Source: Pseudomonas fluorescens (lineage in GTDB: Bacteria; Pseudomonadota; Gammaproteobacteria; Pseudomonadales; Pseudomonadaceae). Taken from it: a stretch of DNA of 64,000 nucleotides. Below are positions 35,094-41,675 of the stretch, piece after piece (the first letter of the stretch is position 1; the number at the start of each line of letters is the position of its first letter). Under the pieces are notes generated by a model, which was given only the letters and a program-made list of their open reading frames with translations, did not search any database and was not told the origin of the DNA. The stretch spans positions 1 through 64,000 of the forward strand of contig NZ_CABVIR010000001.1 of NCBI RefSeq assembly GCF_902498065.1, in the 5' to 3' direction. The position numbers and the translations under genes were made by a program.

Positions 35094-35814
35094 ACGCGGC
35101 TTGCAGTTGCCGGTCCATCGATGCAATGCATTCGCGCATCTGCTCGCGGCACTGGGCGATCAGCAGCGGCATGTCGTCCAGGCTAAGACCTGCTGTAGGA
35201 ATCGCCGGCAACGAACGGATCAGAATTTTCCCACTGCGCCAGCGGTTCAATCGCATGTGTTTGACGTAACTGCTGACACACACCGGGACGATCGGCACGC
35301 CCGCCGCGATCGCCATCTGGAACGCGCCTTTCTTGAAGGGCAGCAGGTCTTCGCCGAGATTGCGCGTACCTTCCGGGAACACCCAGATCGAGGTGTCTTC
35401 ATGTTGCAAGGTGTGCGTGGTGGTCAGCATCGACTGACGTGCCTTGTGCGCATTGCCACGGTCAATCAGCACATTGCCGGCCAGCCAGAACAACTGGCCG
35501 AACAATGGCACCCACTTCAGGCTCTTCTTGCCGATGCACACGGTGCGGCGGGGCACCACGTTGCCGAACACAAACAAGTCATAGTTGGACTGGTGATTGG
35601 CGATGATCACGCAGCTCTCGGGTTTGTCCATCAATGGCCCGACCTCGGCCTTGACCCGCAAACGCAAAATACACATTGCCGGCCACGCATACAGACGCGC
35701 GCACAAACGGCTGTTGTCCGGGTTGAACGGGCGGCACAGCCCCAGAATTACTCCCAGCACGCCAGCGAGAATAAAGTGCAGCCCCATCAATAACATACGA
35801 AACACAAACAGCAT
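35092..35814 (-). CDS. plsC: 1-acyl-sn-glycerol-3-phosphate acyltransferase
   Basis: The 240-residue protein has an N-terminal membrane anchor (MLFVFRMLLMGLHFILAGVL), the acyltransferase HX4D motif in NHQSNYD (His74, Asp79), GQLFWLAGNVLIDRGN, the glycerol-3-phosphate-binding WVFPEGTRN and VPIVPVCVSSY. It transfers a second acyl chain to lysophosphatidic acid to make phosphatidic acid in membrane lipid synthesis. Pseudomonas genomes usually have several such paralogues, so plsC is used for the family rather than a proven orthologue. It is followed by a strong terminator. Confidence 0.9.
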   Translation of the reverse strand: MLFVFRMLLMGLHFILAGVLGVILGLCRPFNPDNSRLCARLYAWPAMCILRLRVKAEVGPLMDKPESCVIIANHQSNYDLFVFGNVVPRRTVCIGKKSLKWVPLFGQLFWLAGNVLIDRGNAHKARQSMLTTTHTLQHEDTSIWVFPEGTRNLGEDLLPFKKGAFQMAIAAGVPIVPVCVSSYVKHMRLNRWRSGKILIRSLPAIPTAGLSLDDMPLLIAQCREQMRECIASMDRQLQAA

Positions 35815-35981
35815 TTACAGGCCCCACCGGGACAAAAGGTGGCGCAGTGTACGGATGTGCACTGTTTTCGGCAATTGCCGCTATAGAGGTAGGAGATAGC
35901 CGATGTTTGAGCGCATGTTTCCGACTTGTTGGTCAGACGTGTTCTAGAGCGGTTGTAGACTTTTCAACAAGGCGCGTATGA

Positions 35982-36009
35982 AAAAGCCCGACACGATGGT
36001 CGGGCTTTT
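35982..36009 (-). terminator. Terminator of the crotonase gene
   Basis: AAAAGCCCGAC pairs with GTCGGGCTTTT around a six-base loop, located about 18 nt beyond the crotonase stop on the minus strand. The flanking A and T tracts make it bidirectional. Confidence 0.8.
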
Positions 36010-36027
36010 CGGTGCAGCGTGTCTGGA

Positions 36028-36717
36028 TTAAACCAAATGCTCTTGATCCTGAATGATTGCGTTGTCCAGGGTGTCCAGCAGTGCCTTGCGCACTTTCAGT
36101 TTGGTGTTCTTGTGCGCGGTCATGTTGATCTTCTTCAACTGACGAGCTGCCGCCAGCGCTGCGCCTTGCAGCTCTTCGGGCGACACCACCAGATCGAGGA
36201 AACCCGCATCCACGGCACTCTTCGGGTTGAACATCTCACCGTTGATCACCGAACGATGCAGCGCTGCCTTGCTTAGACGATCACGGGCGATTTCAATGCC
36301 GGCGTGGTGCATCGTCATGCCGATCTGCACTTCGTTCAGGCCAATGCTGAACGGGCCGTCGACACCAATTCGGTAATCCGCCGACAACAACAGGAACGCA
36401 CCCTTGGCCACTGCATGCCCAGGGCACGCGACGATCACCGGAAACGGGTGCGACAGCAGGCGACGGGACAGCGTCGAGCCAGCCGTCACCAGCGCCACCG
36501 CTTCTTTAGGGCCGGCTGTCATCACCTTCAAGTCATAACCGCCCGATAGAATCCCGGGGGTACCGGTAATGATCACCACCGCACGATCAGTCACCGCCTG
36601 ATCCAGCGCAGCATTAAACGCAGCAATCACGTCTGGAGAGATGGCATTGACCTTGCCGTTGCTCAAGGTCAGGGTCGCGATTCCGTCTTCGAGGTGGTAG
36701 GAAATCAACTCACTCAT
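36028..36717 (-). CDS. Crotonase/enoyl-CoA hydratase family protein
   Basis: The 229-residue protein is short for the family and starts MSELISYHLEDGIATLTLSN at the ATG at 36717, behind AAGGAATAG. It has GTPGILSGGYDLKVM (first oxyanion-hole region) and the second region as PGHAVAKGAFLLLSADYRIG, where the usual GxAxGGG is altered to GHAVAKGA. The two catalytic glutamates of enoyl-CoA hydratases are not evident, since the segment reads LNEVQIGMTMHHAG, retaining one Glu. The exact reaction is therefore open. A terminator follows, and a perfect palindrome lies about 70 bp upstream. Confidence 0.82.
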   Translation of the reverse strand: MSELISYHLEDGIATLTLSNGKVNAISPDVIAAFNAALDQAVTDRAVVIITGTPGILSGGYDLKVMTAGPKEAVALVTAGSTLSRRLLSHPFPVIVACPGHAVAKGAFLLLSADYRIGVDGPFSIGLNEVQIGMTMHHAGIEIARDRLSKAALHRSVINGEMFNPKSAVDAGFLDLVVSPEELQGAALAAARQLKKINMTAHKNTKLKVRKALLDTLDNAIIQDQEHLV

Positions 36718-36782
36718 GACGCTATTCCTTATATGAAAGTTGGGGCAGACGTTACCCACCGCCGCAGGCCAGGTAAAGCGCC

Positions 36783-36802
36783 GTGACTGACCCGTCAGTC
36801 AC
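36783..36802. promoter_or_regulatory. Palindromic candidate operator upstream of the crotonase gene
   Basis: GTGACTGA CCCG TCAGTCAC is a perfect 8-bp inverted repeat centred about 75 bp before the crotonase start. Such compact dyads are typical of TetR-family operators in fatty-acid genes. The binding protein is unknown. Confidence 0.45.
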
Positions 36803-36958
36803 CCTTTCCCCGCCGGGCAAGCGCAGCCTGCCACCCCCGCCGGGCGTTCCCCTCTCTATAAAGGAGCGCGCGAAGCCAGAGATTGGCAGGTATGCCATGG
36901 TCCGGAATGCGCCAGAACCTCTAAACCGCTAAGCACATGAAAATTCTGCAAAAAAAGT

Positions 36959-36987
36959 TTGCCATCAGAAAAGCTTTCGACTACATT
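36959..36987 (+). promoter_or_regulatory. Sigma-70 promoter of tRNA-Ser
   Basis: TTGCCA and TACATT are separated by 17 bp and followed by a GC-rich discriminator (AGCGCGCC) as in stable RNA promoters under stringent control. The mature tRNA begins about 39 nt after the -10 element. Confidence 0.65.
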
Positions 36988-37025
36988 AGCGCGCCTCGAC
37001 AGACAGAACATGTTTGACGAGATAC

Positions 37026-37115
37026 GGTGAAGTGTCCGAGTGGCTTAAGGAGCACGCCTGGAAAGTGTGTATACAAGAAATTGTATCGAGAGTTCGAATC
37101 TCTCCTTCACCGCCA
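37026..37115 (+). tRNA. tRNA-Ser (GGA)
   Basis: The 90-nt sequence folds as a class II tRNA. The acceptor GGTGAAG pairs with CTTCACC, followed by G and an encoded CCA. The anticodon loop CTGGAAA gives anticodon GGA, reading TCC and TCT. There is a long variable arm (TATACAAGAAATTGTAT) as in serine tRNAs, and the T-arm is GAGAG TTCGAAT CTCTC. A promoter and terminator flank it as a single unit. Confidence 0.97.
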
Positions 37116-37131
37116 AATTCGATGTAACCAG

Positions 37132-37166
37132 AACCCCTGATTTCGAGAGAAGTCAGGGGTTTTGTG
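37132..37166 (+). terminator. Terminator of tRNA-Ser
   Basis: AACCCCTGA pairs with TCAGGGGTT around a 12-nt loop, followed by TTGTGGTTT. It lies 16 nt after the CCA end. Confidence 0.75.
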
Positions 37167-37242
37167 GTTTCTGGAGTATGGAATTCAAGGCGGCGTTATG
37201 CCGGAATTCAACATCTAACAGGCCAAACTGGAAAAGGCTCAT

Positions 37243-38391
37243 GTGGGCAGTTATTTCCAGTTTCCGGCAATGCGCTGGAGCGTCTCCAATTTCCGCCAGC
37301 TCATGCCGACGATCAATGTTTCACGGGGCCTGGGTGCACCAATTCCGTTGGAATCGGCGTTGCGTAAAGACGTCAACGCGATCACCTTCACGCCGCTCGG
37401 CGCGAAGGCGTCGATGACTTGGGATCAATCACTGGCGGAAACTTACACTGACGGGATTGTGGTGATGCACCGCGGCAAGGTGGTGTACGAACGATACTTC
37501 GGTGGACTGAAAGCGGAAGGCCAGCATGCGGCGATGTCGGTGACCAAATCTGTGGTCGGCACGCTGGGGGCGATGTTGGTCGCGCAAGGGGCAATCGATG
37601 CGGACAAGCCTGTCGCAGATTACGTCCCCGAATTGGCCGCTTCCGCCTTTGGCAGTGCCACGGTGCGCCAGGTCCTCGATATGACCACCGCGCTCAAGTA
37701 CAGCGAAGACTACGCTGACTCTGATGCCGAGGTCTGGGCACATGCAAAAGCCGGAAGTCCGCTGCCCAAGCCAAGGGACTACACCGGCCCGAGAAGTTAC
37801 TACGAGTTTTTGCAGACGGTTCAGCGGCAAGGTGAGCATGGGAAAGCGTTCGACTATAAGACCGTCAATACCGATGTTCTGGGTTGGATCATCGCCCGAG
37901 CGACGGGGCGCAATGTTGCGCAGTTGTTGTCCGAGCGTATCTGGAGTCGGCTGGGTGCCGAACAGGATGCCTATTTCACCGTGGACTCCATCGGCACGCC
38001 GTTTGCCGGCGGCGGCTTGAATACCGGCCTGCGGGATCTGGCGCGGTTCGGTGAAATGCTGCGCAATGAAGGTCGGTTCAATGGCCAACAGATCGTGCCA
38101 AAAGCGGTGGTGGACGATATCCGTCGAGGTGGCGACAAGCAGGTTTTTGCCAAGGCCGGGTATGGCTTGCTTAAAGGCTGGAGTTACCGGTCGATGTGGT
38201 GGGTGATGAACAAGGAAGGCTGGGCGTTCATGGCGCGCGGTGTTCATGGGCAGCGCATCTACGTTGATCCGCACGCCGAGATGGTTATTGTTCGCTATGC
38301 CTCGCACCCTGTTGCCAGTAATTCGGCTAATGATCCTGTCACGTTGCCTGCTTTTGATGCGTTGGCAAACTATCTGTCCAGGTTGCCTTGA
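37243..38391 (+). CDS. Serine hydrolase of the beta-lactamase class C family
   Basis: The 382-residue protein has the SxxK nucleophile motif in AMSVTKSVVGTLGAM (near residue 102), RQVLDMTTALKYSEDYAD, a tyrosine in the FDYKTVNTDVLGWIIARATG stretch where the class C family carries YxN, and a glycine-rich FAGGGLNTGLRDLARFGEM. It resembles 6-aminohexanoate-dimer hydrolase type esterases. The start is GTG at 37243 with GGAAAAGG upstream. In the same frame a further ATG at 37198 is cut off from it by a TAA at 37216, so the N-terminus may have been shortened. It has no clear signal peptide. Confidence 0.85.
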   Translation: MGSYFQFPAMRWSVSNFRQLMPTINVSRGLGAPIPLESALRKDVNAITFTPLGAKASMTWDQSLAETYTDGIVVMHRGKVVYERYFGGLKAEGQHAAMSVTKSVVGTLGAMLVAQGAIDADKPVADYVPELAASAFGSATVRQVLDMTTALKYSEDYADSDAEVWAHAKAGSPLPKPRDYTGPRSYYEFLQTVQRQGEHGKAFDYKTVNTDVLGWIIARATGRNVAQLLSERIWSRLGAEQDAYFTVDSIGTPFAGGGLNTGLRDLARFGEMLRNEGRFNGQQIVPKAVVDDIRRGGDKQVFAKAGYGLLKGWSYRSMWWVMNKEGWAFMARGVHGQRIYVDPHAEMVIVRYASHPVASNSANDPVTLPAFDALANYLSRLP

Positions 38392-38418
38392 GTGCCTGTT
38401 TATGAGGAAGGAATGTCC

Positions 38419-38739
38419 ATGATCACCACCACAACCCACGCCATCGAAGGTCGCCAAATCACCGCTTACCTCGATATCGTCAGCGCCGAGTCGGTGCAGG
38501 GTGTCAACGTTATCCGCGACATGTTCGCCGGCATGCGGGATTTTTTCGGCGGGCGCTCTCAAACATTGGAGCGTGCATTGAAGGAGGCGCGGATTCAGGC
38601 CACTGACGAGATCAAGGAACGGGCGCGGGCACTGCAGGCCGACGCGGTGGTGGGGCTCGATTATGAGATCAGCATGCCGGCCGGCAAGGGCGGTATGGTG
38701 GTGGTATTTGTGACCGGGACGGCCGTCAAACTGAGGTGA
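38419..38739 (+). CDS. YbjQ/UPF0145-family protein
   Basis: The 106-residue protein begins MITTTTHAIEGRQITAYLDI and contains the family pattern VNVIRDMFAGMRDFFGGRS, then ALKEARIQATDEIKERARAL and ADAVVGLDYEISMP. These small cytoplasmic proteins, sometimes called heavy-metal-binding, assemble into pentamers; their role is not settled. I prefer the ATG at 38419 because GGAAGGA lies about six bases upstream; another ATG lies two codons earlier. It starts 28 nt after the serine hydrolase stop and may be co-transcribed. Confidence 0.88.
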   Translation: MITTTTHAIEGRQITAYLDIVSAESVQGVNVIRDMFAGMRDFFGGRSQTLERALKEARIQATDEIKERARALQADAVVGLDYEISMPAGKGGMVVVFVTGTAVKLR

Positions 38740-38917
38740 ATCGCGCAACGGTTCATGTGTATTTCCGTAGGAAACCGTGCTGGCCATTCGTCGGGCGTTC
38801 GGCAATCTGAATTACAAGTCCGGTAATGACCGGCTAGTCTCAAAAGCTTGGTGGTCGGTATGTTTCAGGCAAATAGGGCTTGCCGGTATCGATCCCGCAT
38901 TTGAGAGGGGCGAAAAG

Positions 38918-39106
38918 ATGGCTGATCCGTATATCGAAGACGACGGTGCTGAATTTCCGATCAATAATTGCGTGCGGTGTGGCCAGACAGACTATGTGGT
39001 GGCTTACGGTGACGATGAGGTCAAGCTCGGCAAAATGAAATCCCAGGTGCCCCGAGGGCCGAAGGCGAAATTTTTACCCAAGGTTGCGGCCCCTGTCAGG
39101 AAGTAA
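38918..39106 (+). CDS. Hypothetical 62-residue protein
   Basis: The short protein begins MADPYIEDDGAEFPINNCVR and has one CxxC pair (NCVRCGQTD), then a basic C-terminal half ending LPKVAAPVRK. The ATG at 38918 follows GAGAGGGG, which supports it; the frame upstream to 38777 looks non-coding. I do not recognise the family. An intrinsic terminator follows. Confidence 0.6.
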   Translation: MADPYIEDDGAEFPINNCVRCGQTDYVVAYGDDEVKLGKMKSQVPRGPKAKFLPKVAAPVRK

Positions 39107-39120
39107 CCCGTCACCTCCAG

Positions 39121-39146
39121 ACCCCGTCATTGAGCGGGGTTTTTTA
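39121..39146 (+). terminator. Intrinsic terminator
   Basis: ACCCCGTC and GAGCGGGGT pair around a short loop and are followed by six T. It ends the small gene at 38918-39106. Confidence 0.8.
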
Positions 39147-39418
39147 TGCCTGAAACTTTTTTTTGCCGCGTGTGTTTTTCCGCCAGAGCTTTCACAAAGT
39201 TTTCACAAGGTCTTACGTAATCTCAACTCATCCGTTAGAAAGCAACACCTGGCCCGTCTCCCCAGCGGGCTTTTTTTTGCCTGTCATAAAACCTTTTCCA
39301 TAAACGCTGTCCAACCGTCGCCGATGGTGAGGTTGGGTCTGTGCGTCTGGACTTTCTCGCTGCTTGAGCATTCAATCTCGACCCTTTCTTATTTCCCCCT
39401 GTTTTTGAGGTTCTTGTC
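39147..39418. other. Gap with a second terminator, possible short transcript
   Basis: A second terminator-like element lies at 39252-39278. No protein gene precedes it after the terminator at 39121, so either a short RNA is encoded between 39150 and 39252 or the structure belongs to the leader of the glycine-zipper gene at 39419. Confidence 0.35.
39252..39278 (+). terminator. Terminator-like hairpin with eight T
   Basis: GCCCG pairs with CGGGC around an eight to nine base loop, followed by TTTTTTTT. It points rightward and lies 140 nt upstream of the first glycine-zipper gene. Confidence 0.6.
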
Positions 39419-39790
39419 ATGCGTTTAACTCTGCCCGCTCTGGTTTTGGGGCTTTTGGTTGCTCAAGGTGCAATGGCTGCTGGCGACGGCACTGCCGCGC
39501 TGGGCGGCGGTCTGGGTGGCGCGCTGGGTAATGTGGTCGGCCAAAGCATGGGCGGCAGCACTGGCGCAGCGATTGGTGCTGGCGTAGCGGGCGCCGCTGG
39601 CAGCGCCGTTGCAGCACGCAAAGGCAGCCGCACCAAAGCAGCCATCGGCGGCGGCGTGGGTGCAGCGGGCGGCTCGGTGATCGGCAACAGCCTGGGCGGC
39701 AAGACCGGTTCGACCATCGGCGCAGGCTTGGGCGGTGCTTTGGGCGGCGGCGTGGGCAGCAACCTGGCCAAGGGCCACAAGCGCCACTGA
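39419..39790 (+). CDS. Exported glycine-zipper protein, first copy
   Basis: The 123-residue protein has a Sec signal peptide (MRLTLPALVLGLLVAQGAMA, cleavage after AMA) and a mature part composed almost entirely of glycine-zipper repeats (LGGGLGGALGNVVGQSMGGS, then AAIGAGVAGAAGSAV), ending with the basic GHKRH. Glycine zippers form tightly packed helices in outer-membrane-associated proteins. The ATG at 39419 follows TGAGG. A close paralogue follows at 39980, sharing the signal peptide and zipper pattern. Function is unknown. Confidence 0.8.
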   Translation: MRLTLPALVLGLLVAQGAMAAGDGTAALGGGLGGALGNVVGQSMGGSTGAAIGAGVAGAAGSAVAARKGSRTKAAIGGGVGAAGGSVIGNSLGGKTGSTIGAGLGGALGGGVGSNLAKGHKRH

Positions 39791-39810
39791 TTCTGATTGA
39801 TCCGTTCAAA

Positions 39811-39836
39811 AGCCCGGCTTGATGCCGGGCTTTTTG
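39811..39836 (+). terminator. Terminator of the first glycine-zipper gene
   Basis: AGCCCGGC pairs with GCCGGGCT, followed by TTTTG. It lies 20 nt after the stop codon. Confidence 0.8.
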
Positions 39837-39979
39837 TATCTGGTTGTTTCTCTTTCGCTGCTATTGCATCTATTAGCGGTCCAACCGTCATCGCTGGCCG
39901 GATTCAGTGGGGGCAGGTGCTAGACTCCGCCCATCCGCAGCGCGTCCTTTCCCCCGATGCGGAATTAGAGGTTCATATC

Positions 39980-40408
39980 ATGCGTTTGACATTGTCCACG
40001 TTGTTTCTGGGACTTTTGGTTGCTCAAGGTGCGATGGCTGCCGGTGATGGCACCGCTGCTGTTGGCGGTGGTATTGGCGGTGCATTGGGTAACGTGGTTG
40101 GCCAGCAGATGGGCGGCAGCACCGGTGCCGCGATTGGCGCAGGCGTGGGCGGCGCGGCGGGCAGCGCTGTTGGCGCGCCCAAAGGCAGCCGTACCGCAGC
40201 GGCGGTCGGTGGTGGTTTGGGCTCGGCGGGCGGCTCGGTAATTGGTAACAGCCTCGGCGGCTCCACCGGTTCGACCATTGGCGCAGGCCTCGGCGGCGCA
40301 GCGGGTGGTGCGGTGGGCAACAACCTGGGCACTGACAGTGGCGGCTCCCATTCCGGCAACGGGCACAAAAACAAGCATAAGAATAAGCACAAGAACAAAC
40401 ATCACTGA
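39980..40408 (+). CDS. Exported glycine-zipper protein, second copy
   Basis: The 142-residue protein starts at the ATG at 39980 (MRLTLSTLFLGLLVAQGAMA), with a signal peptide nearly identical to that of the gene at 39419. Its zipper region (VGGGIGGALGNVVGQQMGGS, GAAIGAGVGGAAGSAVGAPK) aligns with the first copy over most of its length. It differs at the end, where GNGHKNKHKNKHKNKHH forms a Lys/His/Asn repeat that could bind metal or polyanions. The pair is a tandem duplication, each copy with its own terminator. Function is unknown. Confidence 0.8.
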   Translation: MRLTLSTLFLGLLVAQGAMAAGDGTAAVGGGIGGALGNVVGQQMGGSTGAAIGAGVGGAAGSAVGAPKGSRTAAAVGGGLGSAGGSVIGNSLGGSTGSTIGAGLGGAAGGAVGNNLGTDSGGSHSGNGHKNKHKNKHKNKHH

Positions 40409-40429
40409 GTCGACAGTCAGTGACAGTAA

Positions 40430-40453
40430 AACCCGGCCTGGCGCCGGGTTTTT
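40430..40453 (+). terminator. Terminator of the second glycine-zipper gene
   Basis: AACCCGGC pairs with GCCGGGTT, followed by TTT. It lies about 20 nt after the stop codon. Confidence 0.8.
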
Positions 40454-40535
40454 CGTTTTCGCGAGCATGACATCGGAACGATTGACCTCAGCCCGCCTCG
40501 AACTTTATACACACCTGAATGTTATGAGGCATGCC

Positions 40536-40724
40536 ATGACTCCCGAAACCGAAGGCAAGGAAGAAAAAGGCCCAAGCGGACTTCCGTTCATCAACGACCC
40601 TGGCAACGAAGATCCTGGGTCACTGATGGATGACGCGACGGTGCCGCTCAACGATGCCGATGACGCGGGTGACGTAGGGCTGACTGAGTTTGAAGACGAG
40701 GATGAAGACGAAGACGAGCAATGA
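40536..40724 (+). CDS. Small highly acidic protein
   Basis: The 62-residue protein starts at the ATG at 40536 (MTPETEGKEEKGPSGLPFIN) behind GAGG and ends in a run of alternating Glu and Asp (EDEDEDEDEQ). It lacks membrane or signal segments and looks disordered and strongly negative. A second acidic protein follows at 40834. I do not recognise a characterised family; such proteins occur in many Pseudomonas genomes. Confidence 0.6.
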   Translation: MTPETEGKEEKGPSGLPFINDPGNEDPGSLMDDATVPLNDADDAGDVGLTEFEDEDEDEDEQ

Positions 40725-40833
40725 TCAGCCGTTATGATTGGAGTGACCGGTCGTCTCCTTGATCGAACGGTCTTCGTCGCGGAGCCATCGAATTTTCAGG
40801 AGCTTGTTTTTCAAGTTCTTTGAGAGGTGCTTT

Positions 40834-41055
40834 ATGAACGCTGATTCGAAAGATACCGACATCGATGACACCCCCGAGTATCCGCTGCCTTCGCCGACTG
40901 ATTCGCTGAGTCGTGATCAGCGGCCGCCGGATGATGAAGAGGCGGGGGTGGAACAGGTGCCTGACGGTGATGTAAAGCGCAGTGATACTGATGTTGAAGC
41001 GCTTCCTGATGATCCGGATGTTGCGGGGGAGGATGGTTCCAATGAACCGAGTTAA
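40834..41055 (+). CDS. Second small acidic, proline-rich protein
   Basis: The 73-residue protein begins MNADSKDTDIDDTPEYPLPS and is rich in Asp, Glu and Pro throughout (RPPDDEEAGVEQVPDGD, ALPDDPDVAGEDG), with no hydrophobic core; it is probably unfolded. The ATG at 40834 follows AGAGGTGC. Together with the gene at 40536 it forms a pair of acidic small proteins separated by 109 nt. Function unknown. Confidence 0.6.
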   Translation: MNADSKDTDIDDTPEYPLPSPTDSLSRDQRPPDDEEAGVEQVPDGDVKRSDTDVEALPDDPDVAGEDGSNEPS

Positions 41056-41273
41056 ATTATATTTGAGTTTAATCGCCATTTGTTAACGGAATGGTTTCTA
41101 AGAAAGGCGATTGCTAATGGGAGTAGCATCTGTCCAAGGAAGAAGAGTGGGGGGGCTGGCGAGAGTGAGGTAACTCATTGGTTCGGGCGGTGGGAGATTC
41201 GGGCTGATTTAAACTTTATCCCGAAGATAAATTATCCTTGGTTTATCTTCGGAGCTATTTGGTTTCTCTTTTT

Positions 41274-41672
41274 TTATTCATTCGTAATTTCGGATTCCAT
41301 CCAACACATAAAAAATTCCTCCTGGACTTTAGGATCATTTGTTAGGTCGTGTTCTTCGTGATCGAAGATATTAACCACATCATTTCTTAATGCTGGTTTT
41401 CCTAGCGTAAGCTCGTAGGCTTTCACGCCTAGGGTCATTTGTGAGGACATAGTAGAAGGATGTACGTTTATTTTTGCGCCCTTACATAAGAATATAATTT
41501 CTTTATTGTCGTTCCTTGCATGGCCTAGACATTTGTAGAAGTCGTCACCGAAATAAATTTTTGGACGTTCATTTTTCAAGACGAGCGTAATGGATAATTT
41601 TGTGGAATCGCACAGGAGCTCTGCGTATTGATGCTCCCCATCTTTGATTATTGAAATTTTAACGATCTCCAT
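41274..41672 (-). CDS. Putative immunity protein of the Rhs toxin
   Basis: The 132-residue protein starts MEIVKISIIKDGEHQYAELL at the ATG at 41672, only three bases after the rhs stop codon; the ribosome binding site TAGGAAAT lies inside the last rhs codons, so translation is coupled. It is AT-rich like the toxin-encoding end of rhs and unlike the flanking genes. It has no signal peptide and shows mixed beta-strand character (LSITLVLKNERPKIYFGDD) with an acidic C-terminus. I do not recognise the fold. Its position is that of the cognate immunity gene in Rhs loci, which is the basis of the call. Confidence 0.65.
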   Translation of the reverse strand: MEIVKISIIKDGEHQYAELLCDSTKLSITLVLKNERPKIYFGDDFYKCLGHARNDNKEIIFLCKGAKINVHPSTMSSQMTLGVKAYELTLGKPALRNDVVNIFDHEEHDLTNDPKVQEEFFMCWMESEITNE

Positions 41673-41675
41673 GTT

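Noticed and set aside
37026..37166. tRNA-Ser 3' end as an attachment site of an integrated element
   Set aside because: No repeat of the tRNA 3' end, no integrase gene and no composition change was seen to the right; the following genes look like core genome until 41056.
41080..41361. 93-codon plus frame overlapping the immunity gene end
   Set aside because: No ribosome binding site or recognisable domain, and it overlaps the 3' end of the putative immunity gene; treated as non-coding.
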